Below are positions 1-8,002 of a stretch of DNA of 14,491 bases, piece by piece. Position 1 is the stretch's first letter; each line of letters starts with the position of its first letter. The notes beneath the pieces are model-generated. The model was not told the DNA's origin, made no database searches, and saw nothing but the letters and a program-made list of their open reading frames with translations. The stretch covers positions 1 to 14,491 of the forward strand of contig LADV01000135.1 in the NCBI GenBank assembly GCA_000961805.1, given 5' to 3'. Made by a program: the position numbers and the translations under genes. The DNA comes from Peptococcaceae bacterium BRH_c23 (GTDB lineage: Bacteria; Bacillota_B; Desulfitobacteriia; Desulfitobacteriales; Desulfitobacteriaceae).

Positions 1-56
1 GAATATAGTCATTATCATAGGATGAATATATTCATCCTATGATAATGACTATATTC
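1..56. repeat. Perfect 56-bp palindrome containing an ATGAA-N4-TTCAT site
   Basis: Bases 1-28 are the exact reverse complement of bases 29-56, with no loop, and the repeat could extend left of the window. The centre (22-35) reads ATGAATATATTCAT, a perfect ATGAA-N4-TTCAT dyad that recurs at 86-99 and 9711-9724 and, with one mismatch, at 9612-9625 and 9634-9647. Its place 220-240 bp upstream of a sigma-54 promoter suits an upstream activator site. No T-run follows, so a simple terminator is less likely, but a terminator for a gene left of the window cannot be excluded. Confidence 0.8.
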
Positions 57-75
57 GAAAAAAATCCTAAATGTT

Positions 76-106
76 CTGACTACTAATGAAAATATTCATT
101 AGTCAG
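76..106. promoter_or_regulatory. Dyad, probable upstream activating sequence (site 2)
   Basis: TAATGAA (84-90) and TTCATTA (95-101) form a dyad with a 4-base spacer. It is embedded in a longer imperfect inverted repeat, CTGACTA...TAGTCAG (76-106), with a 3-base bulge on the left. The 7-base half sites are identical to those at 9709-9726, upstream of the other sigma-54 promoter. The site lies about 160 bp upstream of the promoter at 259-274, a normal enhancer distance. That the activator at 11553-13331 binds it is inference. Confidence 0.6.
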
Positions 107-184
107 GCAAAATGTTGCAAAGGTTCGACTTAAAGAGCAGATTAAGATAGCTTATTCTAGAGGGATTAGATACTAAAAACACTG

Positions 185-210
185 GGCACACCGGATAGGT
201 GTGCCGTTTT
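185..210 (+). terminator. Terminator-like hairpin
   Basis: GGCACACC (185-192) pairs perfectly with GGTGTGCC (198-205) around a 5-base loop and is followed by GTTTT. It would insulate the downstream sigma-54 promoter from transcription entering from the left. The T-run is short, so strength is uncertain. Confidence 0.55.
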
Positions 211-258
211 GGTTAGGAAAATGTTATGTCGACGGAATAATTAGAAATTTGACTAAAT

Positions 259-274
259 TGGCATGATATTTGCT
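259..274 (+). promoter_or_regulatory. Sigma-54 (-24/-12) promoter of the aminotransferase/mtb operon
   Basis: TGGCATGATATTTGCT matches the sigma-54 consensus TGGCAC-N5-TTGCW, with the invariant GG (260-261) and GC (272-273) separated by 10 bases. Transcription would begin near 284, leaving a leader of about 160 nt before the ATG at 448. The promoter at 9938-9953 shares the TGGCATG block. The match and spacing are seen directly; use by RpoN is inferred, supported by the activator gene in the same window. Confidence 0.85.
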
Positions 275-447
275 TATATAATAAGGTTGACAAGGGGGGT
301 TAATAAGGGCCGGTCACGAGGTAATTGTTGAAGATAGTGCAGGGATTGGTAGAGTGGGATTAGATTAATAATGAAGGCTATACCCCTTTGGAAGAAATAC
401 TTGAGAATGCCTAAGAACTTTTGATCAATAGAAAGAAGGTGACTAAA

Positions 448-1827
448 ATGACGGTTTATTCGCCAAGCCAAATTGAACAAATGAAACAAGATGACATGAA
501 CTATTTCTTACATCCAACAAGTTCGATCACTGATATTGAATCTTGGGGTGGTCCTAAGATTATCGAAGAAGGGGACGGAATCCGGATTAAGAGCGTTGAG
601 GGAAAGACCTACATCGATTGTGGAGCAGGTCTATGGCTAAACAATGTTGGTTTTGGTAGGACCGAACTTGCTGAAGCAGCAAAAAAACAAATGGAAAAGC
701 TATTCTATTTCCAGACGTTTAATGGTTATTCTCATCCATTAGTCATTGAAGTAGCCAAAAAAGTTGCAGGAATGATCCCGATGGACAATCCTAAGATTTT
801 TTTCACCAACGGTGGTTCAGAGTCCAATGATACAGCCTATAAATTGGCTCGGATCTATTGGTATTTACAAGGTCAACCGAACAAGAACCACATTATTGCC
901 AGAACAAAAGCTTATCATGGGGTATCTTACGGAGCAGTAAGTGCCACTAGTTTGCCGGGTTTCTGGGATGGATTCCGCCCCTTAGTTCCAGCGTTTGACC
1001 ACATTGGTCATCCTCACTGTTACTTCTGTCCCTGGAACAAGGAACAGGGTAGTTGTGATTTCGAATGCGCAGGTGCTCTGGAAGAAAAGATCTTAGAACT
1101 TGGTCAGGACAACGTAGCCGCCTTTACTGCTGAACCAGTCATTGGTACAGGAGGGGCTATCGTTCCTCCAGACGGCTATTATCAAAGGATCAGAGAAATC
1201 TGTGATAAGTACGACGTCCTGTTTATCGCTGATGAAGTCATTTGTGGCTTTGGGCGGACGGGTAAGTTGTTCGGTATGCTCCATTGGGGCGTAAAACCCG
1301 ATATCATGATGATGGCTAAAGGAATAACCAGCGGTTACATCCCAATGGGAGCAGTCGGGATTTCTGCAAGAGTCTATGAGCCGATCAGAAAACATGGCAG
1401 TTTTATGCACGGTTATACGTATAGCGGTCATCCGGTGGCTTGTGCCGTAGCCTTAAAGAACATTGAGATTGTCGAACGTGAAAACCTGGTAGAAAACGCT
1501 CGAGAAAAAGGCGAGATACTGCGATCCCGCATCAGGGATTTAGGATTACCTTGTATTGGAGAAGTTAGGGGTTTAGGTCTGATGAATGCTGTCCAGCTCA
1601 TCCAAGATGTGGAATGCAGAACTAAGTTTAATCCTGCACTTGGCTTTGCTAAACGTGTAGCTGCAATTACTTGGGAAAACGGTTTGGCCTTAAGGCCCTT
1701 AATTGATGATGCTCTGCAATTATCCCCTTCATTAATCATCACTGAAGAAGACATTAACGAATTAGTTGACAAAATGAGCCGATCTATTTTACAAGCCCAT
1801 CAAGAGTTTTTAGAAAATAAGCTTTAA
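448..1827 (+). CDS. Class III (omega-amino) PLP-dependent aminotransferase
   Basis: This 459-aa protein has the full class III (fold type I) aminotransferase layout: a glycine-rich GGSESND motif near 122-128, YHG at 156-158, the ADEV aspartate D262 that contacts the PLP ring nitrogen, and the Schiff-base lysine K291 in MMAKGITSG. The family moves a terminal amino group, usually to pyruvate or 2-oxoglutarate, yielding an aldehyde. A Cys cluster (C191-x2-C194-x8-C203-x3-C207) recalls taurine:pyruvate-type members. I chose ATG 448 because GAAGGTGA lies just upstream; the frame stays open back to a TTG at 421 that lacks a ribosome binding site. It is the first gene after the sigma-54 promoter, ahead of the amine methyltransferases, so it probably acts on the fully demethylated primary amine. 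The substrate cannot be read from sequence; taurine, beta-alanine, GABA or a hydroxylated GABA are all possible. Confidence 0.9.
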   Translation: MTVYSPSQIEQMKQDDMNYFLHPTSSITDIESWGGPKIIEEGDGIRIKSVEGKTYIDCGAGLWLNNVGFGRTELAEAAKKQMEKLFYFQTFNGYSHPLVIEVAKKVAGMIPMDNPKIFFTNGGSESNDTAYKLARIYWYLQGQPNKNHIIARTKAYHGVSYGAVSATSLPGFWDGFRPLVPAFDHIGHPHCYFCPWNKEQGSCDFECAGALEEKILELGQDNVAAFTAEPVIGTGGAIVPPDGYYQRIREICDKYDVLFIADEVICGFGRTGKLFGMLHWGVKPDIMMMAKGITSGYIPMGAVGISARVYEPIRKHGSFMHGYTYSGHPVACAVALKNIEIVERENLVENAREKGEILRSRIRDLGLPCIGEVRGLGLMNAVQLIQDVECRTKFNPALGFAKRVAAITWENGLALRPLIDDALQLSPSLIITEEDINELVDKMSRSILQAHQEFLENKL

Positions 1828-1958
1828 AAAACCTCTTTAGTAACCTATGGAAAAATCTATACTTTGTCAGAATTCCAGGTCGAAAACAGCACCATGATCA
1901 GTAAGTGAAATTATGCATTTAATTATTTACAGAGCTAAAGAAAAGGAGACTAGCGAAC

Positions 1959-3347
1959 ATGAGTAATTTCTTCACCCGGATGGGTGATGGTTCAGCACTT
2001 TGGTCTAGCGAAGAAGAAATTCGTGGAGATCTAGATGCAGGCATGAAGGATGCCGCTAAGCGAGGCAAGATACCGGAACTCACAGTAGAAGAGATGGAAC
2101 GCCTCTACGCCATTATTACAGCACCTAATAAGATCGTCAGTGTCGAGAGAGGAAATGAGGTTGTCCACAGCTTTGATGCTGGAACCCTGAAATTCGGCAT
2201 TCGTGGTGGAGTACCTGTCGATAGACTGGGTACCATTTTAGCCCATGAGCGGGCCATGTGCTCCGATACGATGGAGTTATCCCATCTTGACTACAGTTAC
2301 AAATCTGTTAAAGCCATTGCCTATGAAGAAAGCCAAACTATGGAGCAGATCCAGTTAAACACAATCATCCCAGTAATGTATGGTGCCATGCCAAATGTGG
2401 GGATGTATACCAAACCGGATGGACCGATTGACAACTGGGCAGAACTGTTGCCTTTAGGAAAAATTAAGGAAGCTCAAGATGCCCAGGTAGAAGCCGTGGA
2501 ACATGCGGTAAAGGATATGGTCTATGTAGCAAGTATTTTGTATGAAGGTGGGGCAGACGGAATAAATTTTGACTCCGTCGGGGCTTCTGGCGATGCAGAT
2601 TTTCTGGCTACATTAAAGGCGGTAGAAATTCTCCGGAACAAGTACCCTGACATGGATATTGAAGTCGGTATGGCAGGCGAGTTTGTATTGGGTATGCACG
2701 GAGAATTAACTTACAATGGTACACGCTTAGCGGGTTTATATCCCCATAAACAGGTCAAAGTGGCAGAAGAAGCAGGAGCAACGATCTTTGGGCCGGTGAT
2801 TAATACCAATAGCAGCAAGTCATTTTCTTGGAATCTGGCCCGGGCTGTAACTTATGTTAAAGCTTGTGCAGAAGCAGCGACTATTCCGATTCACCCTAAT
2901 GCGGGCATGGGCGTAGGCGGGATTCCCTTAACCAATACTTGTCCAATGGATGTGATGTCTAGGGCCTCGAAAGCCTTGATTGAAATTGGTAAGGCTGACG
3001 GATTATAGATAGGTCACGGCGATACCTTTGCAATGGCTTTTGGGCATGAAATGGCTTCCGGTATGGGTGGAATTCGAACTGCTGGAGATCTAGTAGCGCG
3101 AGTCCTATCTAAAGGTAAAAAAATTAATGAAGCCAAAGAATATGTGGCCCAAAAGCTGGGAGTTTCGACGTTTGATTTATCAGACGAGGCTCTGATGAAA
3201 GAACTGAGGGAGGAATTGAATATCGGACATGTTTTGGCTCGTCCCGGGGCTGCTATAGGTATGGAAGCCAAGATGCGAATTGCTAAACTGTTGGATATTA
3301 AAATTAATTCTGTGACAAGGTTTATGAAAAGGTCCGGATTAGAGTAG
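1959..3347 (+). CDS. mtbB: Dimethylamine:corrinoid methyltransferase MtbB, with pyrrolysine
   Basis: MtbB transfers a methyl group from dimethylamine to the Co(I) corrinoid of MtbC in the cytoplasm. The frame runs 462 aa if the UAG at 3006-3008 is read as pyrrolysine (residue 350). Residues before it ([13 protein letters not shown]) and after it ([33 protein letters not shown]) are continuous MtbB sequence. Archaeal MtbB is about 467 aa with Pyl near 356, so length and position agree. The start is an ATG with AAGGAG 10 bases upstream. The gene itself ends in UAG, followed in frame by another UAG at 3372 and TGA at 3378, so limited C-terminal extension is possible. mtbC follows after 46 bases. 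A gene caller that ignores Pyl would split it into 349-aa and 104-aa pieces. In this cluster the true substrate might be a larger secondary amine rather than free dimethylamine (inference). Confidence 0.95.
3006..3008 (+). other. In-frame UAG read as pyrrolysine in mtbB (residue 350)
   Basis: The codon lies between GGA-TTA and ATA-GGT, and MtbB homology continues in the same frame for 112 residues. In solved methylamine methyltransferases Pyl is the catalytic residue that binds the amine and presents the methyl group to the corrinoid. Decoding requires pylT/pylS and pylBCD elsewhere in the genome; none is in this window. Confidence 0.93.
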
Positions 3348-3393
3348 AAGTTTGAGACTATTATGAGGATTTAGATATGAGGAGGTTTGAGCA

Positions 3394-4044
3394 TTGAGCC
3401 GTGAAACTCTGATTGCCGAGGCAATTGAAACCATACTTACTTGTAATCAAGACGCAGCTGTGGATGTAGCGAAGCGCTCGATCGATGAAGGGGTGGACCC
3501 TGTTGACATGTTGAGCGAAGGGTTCAGTGTTGGGATTAGGGAAATGGGAGAAAAATTCGGTCGAGGAGAAGTCTTTCTTCCACAATTAATATTGTCTGCT
3601 AATACGATGAAAGCAGCGACAGAACTATTAAATGAAGCAATTAACGACAAAGGATCCGTGGTTAAAAAAGGGATTATGGTGATAGCTACTGTCGAGGGTG
3701 ATGTTCACGATATAGGCAAAGGTATCGTCATTTCTCTATTAAACACTCAGGGTATTGAAGTGATCGATATGGGACGAGATGTGTCCGTAGAGAAGATTAT
3801 TGAAAAAGCCCTTGAAGTTAATGCTGATCTGATCGGCACCAGTGCCCTTTTAACAACGACGATGATGTCTCAAAAGAAACTTGAAGATGAGCTTAAGGCA
3901 AGAAATATCCGTTCAAAATTCAAGACGATGATCGGTGGTGCCCCTTGTACCCAACGGTGGGCTGATAAAATCGGGGCCGATGCCTATGCCGAAGATGCTG
4001 CTCAGGCTGTTACTAAAGCCTTGGAACTCCTCGGAAGAAACTAA
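3394..4044 (+). CDS. mtbC: Methylamine corrinoid protein (MtbC/MttC type)
   Basis: This 216-aa protein is the methyl carrier between the amine methyltransferases and the downstream acceptor. Residues 1-90 form the helical cap domain and residues 92-215 the Rossmann-like B12-binding domain. The base-off/His-on motif is explicit: D103-V-H105-D-I-G108, with H105 the lower cobalt ligand, followed by SALLTTTM and a GGAP loop typical of the family. The start is TTG at 3394, supported by a strong AGGAGG (3380-3385) 8 bases upstream; the ATG at 3377 is out of frame and closes quickly. It lies between mtbB and mttB and is the only corrinoid protein in the window, so all three methyltransferases may share it. 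Assignment to MtbC rather than MttC rests mainly on its place after mtbB. Confidence 0.92.
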   Translation: MSRETLIAEAIETILTCNQDAAVDVAKRSIDEGVDPVDMLSEGFSVGIREMGEKFGRGEVFLPQLILSANTMKAATELLNEAINDKGSVVKKGIMVIATVEGDVHDIGKGIVISLLNTQGIEVIDMGRDVSVEKIIEKALEVNADLIGTSALLTTTMMSQKKLEDELKARNIRSKFKTMIGGAPCTQRWADKIGADAYAEDAAQAVTKALELLGRN

Positions 4045-4069
4045 TCTTATTTAAGTAAAAAGCAAGCTC

Positions 4070-5590
4070 ATGACAAGTTTAAATTATTTATTGGGGGTGA
4101 AAATCCTGGGACGAGATTTGCAGGCAGGTATTAATAGAGTTGAGGGAATGGGAGTGCTTCTCTTTTCGGACGATGAGCTTTATGCTATACACTGCGCAAC
4201 GTTAGACGTTTTGCAACATAACGGGCTAAAGGTTGAAAGTGAAGAAGCCCGAGAGATCTATAGTAGCGGTGGGGCCTTGGTAGACTCTAAAACTCATATG
4301 GTTAAAATTCCGCCCTATATGGTAGAAGAAGCGATTCGTTCGGCTCCAAGTTCAATCCTTTTAGCGGGAAGGAATCCTAAAAATGACTATGTAGCTGAGG
4401 GGAAAAGAGTGGGCTTCTTAAACTTTGGTGAAGGAATAAGAATTATAGACCCCGTTACACGGGAATATAGACCCACTAACAAACAAGATGTAGGCAACGC
4501 GGCTCGGGTCTGTGATGCTCTGGATCAGATTGTAGTGCACAACCGGGCTGTTGGTGCTGATGAAACACCGGCAGTGGTACAATCGTTACACAATGCCGAA
4601 GCGATTTTTGCTAACACGTCTAAACACTGTTTTATAGGAGCGGGCAGCGCTAGAAACTTTCGTAAAATAGTCGAGATGGCCGCTGCGATTGTCGGTGGCT
4701 GGGATAAATTACGGGAAAGACCCATCTACAGTACCATTGTGTGTCCGACCAGTCCACTTCAGCTTACCTCAGATTGCACTGAGATTATGATCGAAGCGGC
4801 CAGGGCCGGAGTGGCCGTTAATATTCTATCCATGGCTATGGCTGGTGCTACCTCTACAGTTACTTTGGCTGGGACACTAATTACCCATAATGCTGAAGTT
4901 CTAGGTGGCATCGTGTTACATCAGCTGGCCGCCAAAGGGGCTCCGGTCATCTATGGCAGTTCTACTGCGATCATGGATATTAAGTATACCACTGCACCTG
5001 TAGGGTCTCCTGAACTAGGATTAATCAGTGCTGGAGTCGCAAAGTTAGCTCAATACTATCTGCTTCCGAGTTTTGTAGCCGGCGGCTAGGCAGATAGTAA
5101 AGTTCCAGATGCTCAGGCGGCTCATGAAAAAACCATTACAGGAATGCTGGCTGCTCAAGCCGGAGCAAATCTCATTTATGGGCTGGGTATGTTGGAATTG
5201 GGGATAACCTTTGATTATGCCCAATTGGTAATGGACAATGAGATGGCCAAAATGATCAATAAGGCTGTTGGCGGGATTAAAGTTTCTGACGAGTCCATGG
5301 CTGTGGATGTCATCAAGTCGGTAGGTGCCGCTGGTGAATTCATTACCCATGAACACACTTATCAACACTTTAGAACTGAGCAATCCCAAAGCAAGTTAAT
5401 AGATCGGACGATGCGTGATACTTGGTTGGAAAAGGGTGCGAAGGATTTTACGGAAAGAGCGTATGATGAAGCTCTAAATATTCTGGAAAACTATAAACCT
5501 GATCCCTTGCCGCCCGGTGTAGCAGCCACGATTCGTTCCATTGTCGAAGCTGCAGAGGAAGAATATGGGCTCAAGAAACATGAAGATTAG
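4070..5590 (+). CDS. mttB: Trimethylamine:corrinoid methyltransferase MttB, with pyrrolysine
   Basis: MttB demethylates trimethylamine, or a tertiary amine, onto a corrinoid protein. The frame is 506 aa when the UAG at 5087-5089 is read as Pyl (residue 340 from this start). The context [16 protein letters not shown] matches the archaeal Pyl site (archaeal MttB about 495 aa, Pyl near 334), and the C-terminal half after the UAG is full-length MttB sequence. The N-terminus is uncertain. ATG 4070 has no clear ribosome binding site, while GGGGGTGA at 4093-4100 sits 5 bases before a CTG at 4106 that begins GRDLQAGIN, close to where family members start; GTG 4097 is a third option. The gene ends in UAG with a 10-codon open extension to TAA at 5621. 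It is similar over its length to the Pyl-free paralogue at 8003-9472. It belongs to the mtb transcription unit. Confidence 0.94.
5087..5089 (+). other. In-frame UAG read as pyrrolysine in mttB
   Basis: The codon context is GCC-GGC-GGC-TAG-GCA-GAT, coding AGG-Pyl-AD, and the MttB family continues in frame for 166 further residues. In the paralogue at 8003-9472 the aligned position is ATT (Ile329) in GGG-I-SDSKIPDAQ. Confidence 0.93.
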
Positions 5591-5677
5591 AAATTAAAGA
5601 TCTCCGCATGGAGGGGTCAATAATCGGTAGTCAGAATTTACTAGAAATCAGCATGGAATTATTAAATGGAAGGGGTT

Positions 5678-5718
5678 AGTCAGGGAATTTTCTGCTTATA
5701 AGTGGTTTCCTGACTTTT
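5678..5718 (+). terminator. Probable rho-independent terminator after mttB
   Basis: AGTCAGG (5678-5684) pairs with CCTGACT (5709-5715), extended by AA/TT past a one-base bulge, and runs into TTTT. The loop is long (about 20 nt) and the T-run short, so readthrough into moaD and aor is likely. No sigma-54 match was found between here and the next gene, and no convincing sigma-A promoter. Bases 5591-5820 hold nothing else I can support. Confidence 0.5.
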
Positions 5719-5952
5719 CCTATTAAGAAAACCCATTATTTTAGAGGGGGGAGATTAGTGGAAAACTTATAAATAATAGTAGGAAAGCAATTAGTAGCGC
5801 TGTCGAAACTAGAGGGGATAATGACATTAGAAGCATCCTTCGGAACAAGTAAAATAGGCGCAGATAATATTGGTGTAAACTGTGGGACCATGCTCTATAA
5901 TGAAGTTAAACAATTTAGAATTAACCATTCAATTGCGGAGGGAAAGATCAAA

Positions 5953-6186
5953 ATGGAAAACCAAGTTACTCTAAAACTGAACTATCCACTCAATGAATAT
6001 GTTGCTCAGAACGAACTTAAACTTCAATTCAGCGAGGGTACTACTTTAGGGGACTTATTCTTAAAAGAAGGGATTCCTTCTGATTCTGTGGGTTTTGCAG
6101 TATTGAATGACACTATGCTTCACTTGAATTATAGGTTGCAAAATGGTGACTTCATTAGGGTCTTCCCCCTTGTTAACGGGGGATAA
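5953..6186 (+). CDS. MoaD/ThiS-like ubiquitin-fold sulfur carrier
   Basis: This 77-aa protein has the beta-grasp pattern of MoaD/ThiS: an opening strand (VTLKLNY), the central GTTLGDLFLKEGI segment, DSVGFAVLND, a GDFIRVFPLV strand and a C-terminal Gly-Gly, the site that is adenylated and thiocarboxylated. Such proteins supply sulfur for the dithiolene of molybdopterin or tungstopterin, and small MoaD genes often precede AOR genes. It ends 47 bases before the AOR gene, so a role in making or inserting that cofactor is likely. I chose ATG 5953 because GGAGGG (5937-5942) lies 10 bases upstream and the fold begins there. The frame stays open to an ATG at 5821, also behind GAGGGG, which would add 44 residues with no recognisable domain. 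Confidence 0.8.
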   Translation: MENQVTLKLNYPLNEYVAQNELKLQFSEGTTLGDLFLKEGIPSDSVGFAVLNDTMLHLNYRLQNGDFIRVFPLVNGG

Positions 6187-6233
6187 GGCGGAGTACATAA
6201 AAACGTATTAAGAGAAAAGGATGATCTAGAGAG

Positions 6234-7997
6234 ATGAAATGGTATTATGGCAAATTATTAAGAGTGAACCTAGCGGAGAAGAGTTACACCGTTGATGAAA
6301 TACCAGAAGAACTATTTACAAACTATTTGGGTGGTAGAGGGTTAGGATCTTATCTTCTCTTAGAACATGTCCAGGCTGATATAGATCCTTTGTCAGAAGA
6401 AAACAAAGTGATCTTTACTAACGGTTTTACCACAGGAACAAGTATGTTCGGTTCTAGCCGCTATGCCGTCTTTTCTAAGTCCCCGCAAACCGGTTTATTT
6501 GGAGAAGCCACCTCAGGCGGCAAGGTAGCCCCGGCTCTTCACTCCACAGGCTATGATGCAATTATCCTGGAAGGGGCGTCAGCTGCCCCGGTCTACTTAG
6601 AAATAAATGATCGAGAGGTTATCTTTCACTCTGCAGAGCATTTATGGGGAAAAGAGACCTATGAAACTGAAGACACCGTTTTAAGGGAAGTAAATACCCC
6701 TAAGGCACAGGCAGTAGTTATCGGTCCTGCGGGTGAAAACTTAGTTAGTTTTGCCTGTATAGAGAATAATTACTGGCACTCTGCTGGGCGCAGTGGTATT
6801 GGGGCCGTATTAGGGTCAAAAAAAGTTAAAGCTCTGGTTTTTTATGGGGAGTCTAAAACTTCCGTTGTCAATCCAGAGTTGCTTCAGGAACTGATGAAGG
6901 AAATGGCGGCAACTGGAAAGGATCATGCTGGAGTCAAAGCTTATCGTCGGCTTGGTACGACTCAAATGGTTGCCGCAATGAATGCCGCGAAAGCATTTCC
7001 TAACCGTTATTGGCGAGATGCATATTATAGTCATTGGGAAAAAATCAGCGGAGAAACCTTGCTGGAAAATTTTGAGGTCAAGCCAACAGCCTGTCCCAAG
7101 TGTTTTATCTCCTGCTCAAAGAAAACAACGGTTAAAACCGGGAGACATAAAGGCCTTACCATAGAAGGACCAGAGTATGAGACTATATTTGTGTTTGGCG
7201 GGCTTTGTCTCATACCGGAATTGGATGAAATAATATACTTAAATGATTTATGCGACCGTCTGGGTATGGATACGATAACTGCGGGTAATCTCATCGGTTT
7301 AGTTATGGAAGCAGGACAACTTGGGCGAATTCCCGTAAAGTTAGAGTATGGCGATGTTGAAGGCGCGGCCCAGTTATTACGGGACATTGCTGATCGAAGG
7401 GGAGTAGGGCAGGTCTTAGCAAGAGGGATTAAAGAAGCAGCAAAGGAATGGGGACTAGAAGATTTAGCGATTCACGTCAAGGGTATGGAACCGGCCGGAT
7501 ATGATCCAAGACCCTTAAAAGGGATGGGCTTAGCTTATGCTACCTCTAGCCGAGGCGCTTGTCATCTAAGAGCTTCTTTCTATAAACCTGAACTTTCAGG
7601 AATGATTGACCGCAAGACAACCCAGGGTAAAGCAGAGATGTTGATTGATTGGGAAAATAGATTAACCATCTTTAACACTGGGACCCTTTGTCAGTTTTTT
7701 CGCGACCTTTTAGAGTGGCCTAATGTTGAGCGGCTAGTGTATGCTATTACCGGTCTGGAATACCACAAAGATAAATTAAGCGAAATTGCTAATCAGATTG
7801 TTACTAATACTCGGATCTTTAACGCTAGGGAGGGAGCGACGAAGCAAGAGGACACCTTGCCCCCGAGGTTTTTTAAAGAACCTGTTAATAATGGTCAAGA
7901 TAGGATTACCGTTGAAGAATTACAGTTTATGGTCGATGAATATTACAAACTGAGAGGTTGGGATGACTCAGGCTATCCCGTTCATGAGGAGGGTTAA
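6234..7997 (+). CDS. Aldehyde ferredoxin oxidoreductase (tungstopterin AOR family)
   Basis: AOR oxidises aldehydes to carboxylic acids and passes two electrons to ferredoxin, using a bis-pterin tungsten centre and one [4Fe-4S] cluster. The 587-aa protein opens with GKLLRVNLAEKSYTVDEIPEE and a GGRGLGSYLL block typical of the N-terminal domain. The cluster ligands are C287-x2-C290-x3-C294 plus C486 in GTLCQFF, almost superimposable on C288/C291/C295/C494 of the Pyrococcus furiosus enzyme (605 aa). Pterin-binding segments include GPAGEN near residue 164 and KGMEPAGYDPRPLKGMGLAYATS in the C-terminal half. It is preceded by a MoaD-like gene and followed after 5 bases by the MttB homologue, so the three are co-transcribed. 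In context it would oxidise the aldehyde made by the aminotransferase; oxidation of an aldehyde from another source, or acid reduction in reverse, remains possible. Confidence 0.93.
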   Translation: MKWYYGKLLRVNLAEKSYTVDEIPEELFTNYLGGRGLGSYLLLEHVQADIDPLSEENKVIFTNGFTTGTSMFGSSRYAVFSKSPQTGLFGEATSGGKVAPALHSTGYDAIILEGASAAPVYLEINDREVIFHSAEHLWGKETYETEDTVLREVNTPKAQAVVIGPAGENLVSFACIENNYWHSAGRSGIGAVLGSKKVKALVFYGESKTSVVNPELLQELMKEMAATGKDHAGVKAYRRLGTTQMVAAMNAAKAFPNRYWRDAYYSHWEKISGETLLENFEVKPTACPKCFISCSKKTTVKTGRHKGLTIEGPEYETIFVFGGLCLIPELDEIIYLNDLCDRLGMDTITAGNLIGLVMEAGQLGRIPVKLEYGDVEGAAQLLRDIADRRGVGQVLARGIKEAAKEWGLEDLAIHVKGMEPAGYDPRPLKGMGLAYATSSRGACHLRASFYKPELSGMIDRKTTQGKAEMLIDWENRLTIFNTGTLCQFFRDLLEWPNVERLVYAITGLEYHKDKLSEIANQIVTNTRIFNAREGATKQEDTLPPRFFKEPVNNGQDRITVEELQFMVDEYYKLRGWDDSGYPVHEEG

Positions 7998-8002
7998 GTT
8001 CG

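Noticed and set aside
371..424. 17-codon basic ORF in the aminotransferase leader (possible leader peptide)
   Set aside because: It has no clear ribosome binding site and shows no link to a terminator switch; chance is likely at this length.
1093..1772. Antisense ORFs opposite the aminotransferase, and similar ones opposite the other genes
   Set aside because: They are frame shadows of strong coding sequences, without ribosome binding sites or recognisable domains.
1959..3347. mtbB read as a pseudogene with a premature stop
   Set aside because: The interruption is UAG at the known Pyl position, homology is continuous in the same frame, and a second gene shows the same pattern.
5591..5820. 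A third sigma-54 promoter upstream of moaD
   Set aside because: No GG-N10-GC with acceptable flanks was found; the nearest case (around 5683) has the wrong spacing.
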